From assembly GCA_900548815.1 (NCBI GenBank), contig URLR01000047.1:1-15243 (forward strand): 15,243 nt of DNA, read 5' to 3'. Position numbers and translations under genes: made by a program. Below are positions 11,835-15,243 of the stretch, piece by piece (position 1 is the stretch's first letter; every line of letters starts with the position of its first letter). The notes under the pieces are model-generated. The model searched no databases. It saw only the letters and a list, made by a program, of their open reading frames with translations, and was not told the origin of the DNA. The DNA is from an uncultured Collinsella sp. Its GTDB lineage: Bacteria > Actinomycetota > Coriobacteriia > Coriobacteriales > Coriobacteriaceae.

Positions 11835-11882
11835 AAAACGGGCGGGACAAAGCGACAGATGGCTCTTTGTCCCGCCCGTTTT
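11835..11882. terminator. Bidirectional terminator between DegV and DUF1836 genes
   Basis: An 18-bp perfect stem (11835-11852 with 11865-11882) around a 12-base loop has T-runs on both strands. It lies 15 bases after the DegV stop and 9 bases from the convergent regulator stop, so it serves both genes. Its GGGACAAAG word resembles the hairpin at the right edge of the contig. Confidence 0.93.
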
Positions 11883-11891
11883 ATACGTCGG

Positions 11892-12503
11892 CTAGCTATT
11901 AAACCCGTTGAACTTGAGATAGCTCATCAAGTACGCCTTCGAAACAAAGGACGATACGGCACTGCGCACAAGCAGCGACTCGCGTGTGACCTGATGCGCC
12001 GTATCGGGAACCGGCGTCTGCTCGATAGAAAACGCGGCGCGAATCGATGCCTCAAGCTGGTCGACCACATAATCGAAGGCAGTCGGGGCATCGTAGCTCA
12101 AACGCTGAATGTTAAAGAGTGCCTGCACCGCAGCAATAGGTAGCACCTGCTTAAAGATGCAGATAGCGATCAGGCGGGCAATCTGCTCGCGACCATACTG
12201 CTTTTTGACCGGAGCAGGCACCAGGCCGACCTTCACGTAGTTATTGATCATCGATGGCGTAATGATAGGCTGCTCAACGCAAATAGACAGCGGCTCCATC
12301 CACAGCGCAACATACTCAATAACTTGGTCGCGGTAGAGTGTCACATTTGGCAACTGGTTATAGCGCGGCAGACTCAACATATTGAGTTTGCGCACGATAT
12401 CGGACTGAATAAATGCATCGGGCAACACAGTGGGTTGAATATCCTCAGGCTTAATGCTGACCGATGTATCGGACATCGGGATAACGCGTTTGGCGTGGTT
12501 CAT
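11892..12503 (-). CDS. DUF1836-type HTH regulator
   Basis: The 203-residue protein starts at the ATG at 12503 (GGAGG 6 bases upstream); the frame is open further back, but those codons overlap the promoter and have no start signal. An N-terminal polar stretch is followed by LPRYNQLPNVTLYRDQVIEY and then TPSMINNYVKVGLVPAPVKK followed by QYGREQIARLIAICIFKQVL. That segment (about 98-140) reads as a MerR-like winged helix, the arrangement seen in DUF1836 proteins. The C-terminal half is helical and probably dimerising; no metal or ligand motif is visible. Targets for this family are largely unknown. Its promoter region shares a 17-mer with the operator candidate at the DegV gene, which suggests autoregulation and control of DegV. 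Confidence 0.75.
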   Translation of the reverse strand: MNHAKRVIPMSDTSVSIKPEDIQPTVLPDAFIQSDIVRKLNMLSLPRYNQLPNVTLYRDQVIEYVALWMEPLSICVEQPIITPSMINNYVKVGLVPAPVKKQYGREQIARLIAICIFKQVLPIAAVQALFNIQRLSYDAPTAFDYVVDQLEASIRAAFSIEQTPVPDTAHQVTRESLLVRSAVSSFVSKAYLMSYLKFNGFNS

Positions 12504-12527
12504 AAGGATCCTCCGTTCATTAGCTAT

Positions 12528-12538
12528 ATTGTATTCTA
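12528..12538 (-). promoter_or_regulatory. Candidate -10 elements of the DUF1836 gene
   Basis: On the minus strand, TAGAAT (12538-12533) and TACAAT (12533-12528) lie 25-35 bases before the ATG. The shared 17-mer begins four bases upstream of TAGAAT, so a bound regulator would overlap this promoter. Confidence 0.4.
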
Positions 12539-12540
12539 GG

Positions 12541-12569
12541 TTATCTAGTTTTGCATACCATATAGCCGG
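12541..12569. promoter_or_regulatory. Second copy of the DegV/DUF1836 operator candidate
   Basis: Bases 12542-12558 (TATCTAGTTTTGCATAC) differ from 10869-10885 at one position. The outer arms are partly palindromic (GGTTATC-like and GATAGCC-like, with mismatches), weaker than the DegV copy. It lies 39 bases upstream of the regulator's start. Confidence 0.55.
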
Positions 12570-12576
12570 CAAGTAA

Positions 12577-12616
12577 AAGTGGTTGGACAGCACATTGATA
12601 CACCGCCCAACCACTT
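12577..12616 (-). terminator. Terminator of the thioredoxin reductase gene
   Basis: AAGTGGTTGG (12577-12586) pairs with CCAACCACTT (12607-12616). In minus-strand direction it follows the trxB stop by about 40 bases and ends CTTTTAC. The loop is long (20 bases) and the T-run short. Confidence 0.5.
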
Positions 12617-12657
12617 CGTTTAAAGATAGCAACCTTACATAAGATATATTATCGTAC

Positions 12658-13596
12658 TTATCCACGGAGAAACGAGTATACGCTCGTTGCCGCTATGGCT
12701 CCATCAGAAACGGCAGTCACAACCTGGCGTAAACGCTTGGAACGGATGTCGCCAGCGGCAAATAGACCTGGCGTGCGGGTCGCCATGGAATCATCAGTAA
12801 CAATACCGCCGTCCGGCGCCAGATCGACTAGATGCTCAACGAGCTCGGAATGGGGCTGCGTTCCGGTAAAGACAAAGATACCAAACGAGCCAGGGACAAA
12901 TGACTCGGTGTGAGTTTCCCCGGATGCATTGTCCTTAAAGGTAATCGTCGTTGGCATGGCTTCGCCCGAGAGCTCGACAATACTAGTTTGGTACCTAACT
13001 GAAATATTATCTTTTGCAAGAACTTTTTGAACCACACCATCGGGGGCACGGAACTGATCGCGGCGCAAAACGATGGTCACGCTGCTGGCGATTTCTGACA
13101 AGAACAGAGCTTCCTCGCAGGCAGCATTGCCGCCGCCGATGACAAAAACCTGCTTGCCGCGAAAGAACATGCCGTCGCACGTCGCGCAATACGAAACGCC
13201 GCGACCGCGATACGCATCCTCGCCAACAAAACCAGCAGATCGCGGCGTGGCACCCATGCAAGCGATAACGCTCGAGGCCGACGTATCGCCCAAATCGTGA
13301 TGCACCGTAAACAGCGCTGCATCGGCATCGTAATCGATACCCGTAACCATGCTCCATGTAACCTGTGCTCCCAGGCCCTCTGCATGCTGCTGAAAACGCT
13401 CACCGAGTTCGGCGCCACTCAAGAGCGGAATGCCCGGATAGTTCTCGACTTCATTGGTCGTGGCGATCTGCCCTCCCGACATGCCCTGTTCAATCACGGT
13501 CGTCGTTAGGTTGGAGCGCGCCGCATAAATGGCCGCAGCATAGCCCGCAGGGCCGCCACCGATAATCGCAACATCGATCGGCTGATGGGTAGTCAT
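12658..13596 (-). CDS. trxB: Thioredoxin reductase
   Basis: A low-molecular-weight FAD/NADPH enzyme that reduces thioredoxin in the cytoplasm. The 312-residue protein starts at the ATG at 13596, eight bases after AGGAGGT; an upstream in-frame extension to 13671 lacks a ribosome site. The FAD motif IGGGPAGYAAA is at 12-22, the redox pair CATC at 137-140 (C137, C140), the NADPH Rossmann motif IGGGNAACEEA at 153-163, and the closing FAD motif LFAAGDIR near the C-terminus. The length is typical. Only the start of the divergent glycosyltransferase gene lies upstream, 117 bases away, so the two may share a regulatory region. It is not adjacent to a thioredoxin gene here. Confidence 0.95.
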   Translation of the reverse strand: MTTHQPIDVAIIGGGPAGYAAAIYAARSNLTTTVIEQGMSGGQIATTNEVENYPGIPLLSGAELGERFQQHAEGLGAQVTWSMVTGIDYDADAALFTVHHDLGDTSASSVIACMGATPRSAGFVGEDAYRGRGVSYCATCDGMFFRGKQVFVIGGGNAACEEALFLSEIASSVTIVLRRDQFRAPDGVVQKVLAKDNISVRYQTSIVELSGEAMPTTITFKDNASGETHTESFVPGSFGIFVFTGTQPHSELVEHLVDLAPDGGIVTDDSMATRTPGLFAAGDIRSKRLRQVVTAVSDGAIAATSVYSFLRG

Positions 13597-13713
13597 GAAG
13601 AGACCTCCTGTCGAAAGATTGGCGTTCTTTGCGCTCATACCCAAATTTACGTGAACATGACACTCATGCACTACAATGATAAAACGCGTAACAAAGCTGA
13701 AGGGGAGTTATCG
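13597..13713. promoter_or_regulatory. Divergent promoter region, trxB and glycosyltransferase
   Basis: The 117-base gap between divergent genes must hold both promoters. For the plus strand TACAAT (13672-13677) is a good -10, with only a weak -35 (GTGAAC, 17 bases upstream). No clear pair stands out for trxB. Confidence 0.4.
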
Positions 13714-15015
13714 ATGGATCAAACGCAGATGAGCAATAGCGCTCCCCTGCCCATGCAAGCCACTCCCCAACCGGAGCAAATGACCGTTTCACCTGCACAA
13801 AAACCCCTAGTAACCATTGTGCACGCATCGGTTGGATCGGGCCACAAAGCCGCCGCCAACGCGATTGCACAAGCATTTGATCTTATCCGCGGCACCAAGG
13901 GAATCCCTGAGGATATTGAAATTGAAGTGCTCGATATCCTTGATTTTGGACGTATTAAATTCGACGGCAATAAGACCGCGGCTTCTTTTACGGGAGCCAC
14001 ACGCCCCATTTACGACCTGACCTGGCGATATACGCTTACGGGACATCTTCTCTGGGGTGGCGGCACGGCATGGTCGCGTATTATGTTCCCCGCCTTCAAC
14101 GAATATATTCGTCGCCGCAGGCCTATAGCCGTGGTCGCAACGCACATCACGGCAGCCAATGTTGCCGTGGGCGCCCGCGTAATTACGGGTATCGATTACC
14201 CGGTCATCTGTGTGCCGACCGATTACGAAGTCGAAGGCTTTTGGCCCCACAAGGACACCGACCTATTCTGTGTAGCCAACGAGTTTATGGCCGAAACGCT
14301 GCGCCCGCGCAAGGTTCCCGAGTCAAAGATCCGCATAACGGGCATCCCCATCCGAGCCGGTTTCGATTCAGATTACAAACGCGAAGATGAGCTCAGCAAG
14401 TTCAATCTCCCCATAGACAAAACCGTCGTATTGGTGATGGCCGGCGCCAGTTTGCCCCAACCATACGTGCGTTTCCGCGCCGCGATGGACCACACGCTCC
14501 CCTTCTTACGCGGCTTTGAGGACATGCACTTTGTCTTTTTGCCCGGTAAAGACGTGGAGTATGCCACCCGGCTGAAGACGCTCTTCGTCGCCATGAAGCT
14601 CGAAAACGTCACAGTTCTGGACTACGTGGATGACATGGCGGCCCTCATGCACGGCTGCGACCTGGCAATCCTCAAGTCGGGCGGGCTCACCGTCACCGAG
14701 TGCCTATGCGCACATCTGCCGATGATCCTGCTGGGCAAGTCCTATGGCCAGGAAAAGGCCAACACCACGATGCTCACCGGCATGGGCGCCAGCATGCATG
14801 TCACCACCGCACGAGAGCTCATCGTTACCCTACGTCACCTGCACGACCATCCCGAATCACTCAAAGCCCTACTCATCAATGGCGAAGTACTACGCCGCCC
14901 CCACGCAGCCGAAGACATAGCCATCGCAACCATGGAGCTAGTAGGCAAGCCCCAAAAGCGCAAACGAGCCTTCTGCCGCTTCTATTGGGGCGGAAAACCC
15001 GCGCATATCCGCTAG
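13714..15015 (+). CDS. MGDG-synthase/UgtP-type glycolipid glycosyltransferase
   Basis: Members of this GT28 group add sugars to diacylglycerol, making membrane glycolipids and lipoteichoic-acid anchors. The 433-residue protein starts at the ATG at 13714 (AAGGGGAG upstream); the longer frame back to 13585 crosses the trxB promoter and is rejected. The N-terminal domain has VTIVHASVGSGHKAAANAIA with GSGH at 41-44, the lipid-acceptor motif typical of MGDG synthase N-domains, and PTDYEVEGFW. The C-terminal UDP-sugar domain has MAGAS, KSGGLTVTECLCAHLPMI and the YGQEKANTTML segment matching the family's PGQE-x-N loop. It begins with a Gln/Pro-rich polar tail of about 30 residues and ends strongly basic (KRKRAF), suited to peripheral membrane binding. 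The sugar and acceptor are not decidable from sequence. Confidence 0.88.
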   Translation: MDQTQMSNSAPLPMQATPQPEQMTVSPAQKPLVTIVHASVGSGHKAAANAIAQAFDLIRGTKGIPEDIEIEVLDILDFGRIKFDGNKTAASFTGATRPIYDLTWRYTLTGHLLWGGGTAWSRIMFPAFNEYIRRRRPIAVVATHITAANVAVGARVITGIDYPVICVPTDYEVEGFWPHKDTDLFCVANEFMAETLRPRKVPESKIRITGIPIRAGFDSDYKREDELSKFNLPIDKTVVLVMAGASLPQPYVRFRAAMDHTLPFLRGFEDMHFVFLPGKDVEYATRLKTLFVAMKLENVTVLDYVDDMAALMHGCDLAILKSGGLTVTECLCAHLPMILLGKSYGQEKANTTMLTGMGASMHVTTARELIVTLRHLHDHPESLKALLINGEVLRRPHAAEDIAIATMELVGKPQKRKRAFCRFYWGGKPAHIR

Positions 15016-15025
15016 TCGAATGTCC

Positions 15026-15129
15026 GCCGCTCTGTCGGAGCCGCCCTTATATCATTCCATGCTCAAACATTCTCACTTCGCTGCGAAACTGCGCGTGGAA
15101 CGATATAAGGGCGGCTCCGGCAGAGCGGC
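15026..15129. repeat. 34-bp near-perfect inverted repeat downstream of the glycosyltransferase
   Basis: Bases 15026-15059 and the reverse complement of 15096-15129 match at 32 of 34 positions, separated by 36 bases that hold a small inner hairpin (TTCG-CTG-CGAA). No T-run follows on either side. It could act as a transcript-stabilising or terminating structure, or be a small non-coding mobile element. Confidence 0.8.
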
Positions 15130-15134
15130 TGCGT

Positions 15135-15243
15135 TTACTTACTAGCAGCTACTTCAGAATCCCCTCCATTAGAACCTGCAAAGGTAAAACAGGAAAATAA
15201 AAATACAGTAAGCCGATGCGACAAAGGGACAGCCCCTTTGTCG
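15135..15243 (-). pseudogene. Possible C-terminal or decayed lipoprotein-like frame at the contig edge
   Basis: On the minus strand a frame is open from the window edge to TAA at 15137-15135. It encodes a hydrophobic run (TVFLFSCFTF) then AGSNGGDSEVAASK. The hydrophobic-small-residue-polar pattern resembles a lipoprotein signal region, but there is no start codon and the frame stops soon after. It passes through the edge hairpin. It could be the tail of a gene beyond the edge, or a decayed gene start. Confidence 0.2.
15219..15243. repeat. 10-bp perfect hairpin at the contig edge
   Basis: CGACAAAGGG (15219-15228) pairs with CCCTTTGTCG (15234-15243) around ACAGC. The contig stops at its last base. 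Its ACAAAG and GACAG words resemble those in the terminator at 11835-11882. Confidence 0.75.

Noticed and set aside
13585..13713. N-terminal extension of the glycosyltransferase.
   Set aside because: It overlaps the start of the divergent trxB and both promoters; the ATG at 13714 has a strong ribosome site.

Overview
The window reads as one short-read contig from a high-GC actinobacterium, most likely of the Coriobacteriia (Collinsella-like). This rests on the gene order pgsA - GarA-like FHA protein - FtsR-like MerR regulator - apt - NlpC/P60 hydrolase, and on the style of the tRNA-Pro and the terminators; it is an inference, not a database match. Bases 1-42 are not biological: they are a Nextera i7 index plus transposase adapter. 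The right edge stops exactly at the end of a hairpin of a type likely to be repeated in the genome.

Two regions differ sharply. Bases 43-6658 are accessory DNA. They hold broken insertion sequences (an IS21-type istB end driven into an IS30-like element), a possible type I toxin-antitoxin module (41-residue hydrophobic/basic peptide with an opposing transcript terminator), several orphan small membrane or membrane-anchored proteins, a 5'-truncated exonuclease gene cut exactly at an IS30-like end, and a two-gene operon: a one-piece ABC exporter (permease and ATPase in one 604-residue chain) plus a small membrane-anchored partner. This region ends at 6659-6703 in a fragment of a tRNA-Pro gene, running from the anticodon loop to CCA and followed by the tRNA's own terminator. 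That is the expected scar of a tRNA-targeting integrase, so the accessory block is probably the right-hand end of an integrated island.

Bases 6704-15243 are ordinary chromosome. A forward cluster holds pgsA (phosphatidylglycerophosphate synthase family), a GarA-like FHA protein, an FtsR-like MerR regulator, apt, and a secreted coiled-coil NlpC/P60 hydrolase. Then follow a DegV (fatty-acid-binding) protein, a convergent DUF1836-type HTH regulator, a thioredoxin reductase on the minus strand, and a divergent MGDG-synthase/UgtP-type glycosyltransferase. Several of these bear on the envelope: phospholipid synthesis, glycolipid synthesis, peptidoglycan cleavage and fatty-acid binding.

The most interesting regulatory signal is a 17-bp word, with one mismatch, present both upstream of the degV-type gene (inside a perfect palindrome) and upstream of the DUF1836-type regulator. 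It suggests that this little-studied regulator controls itself and the DegV protein.
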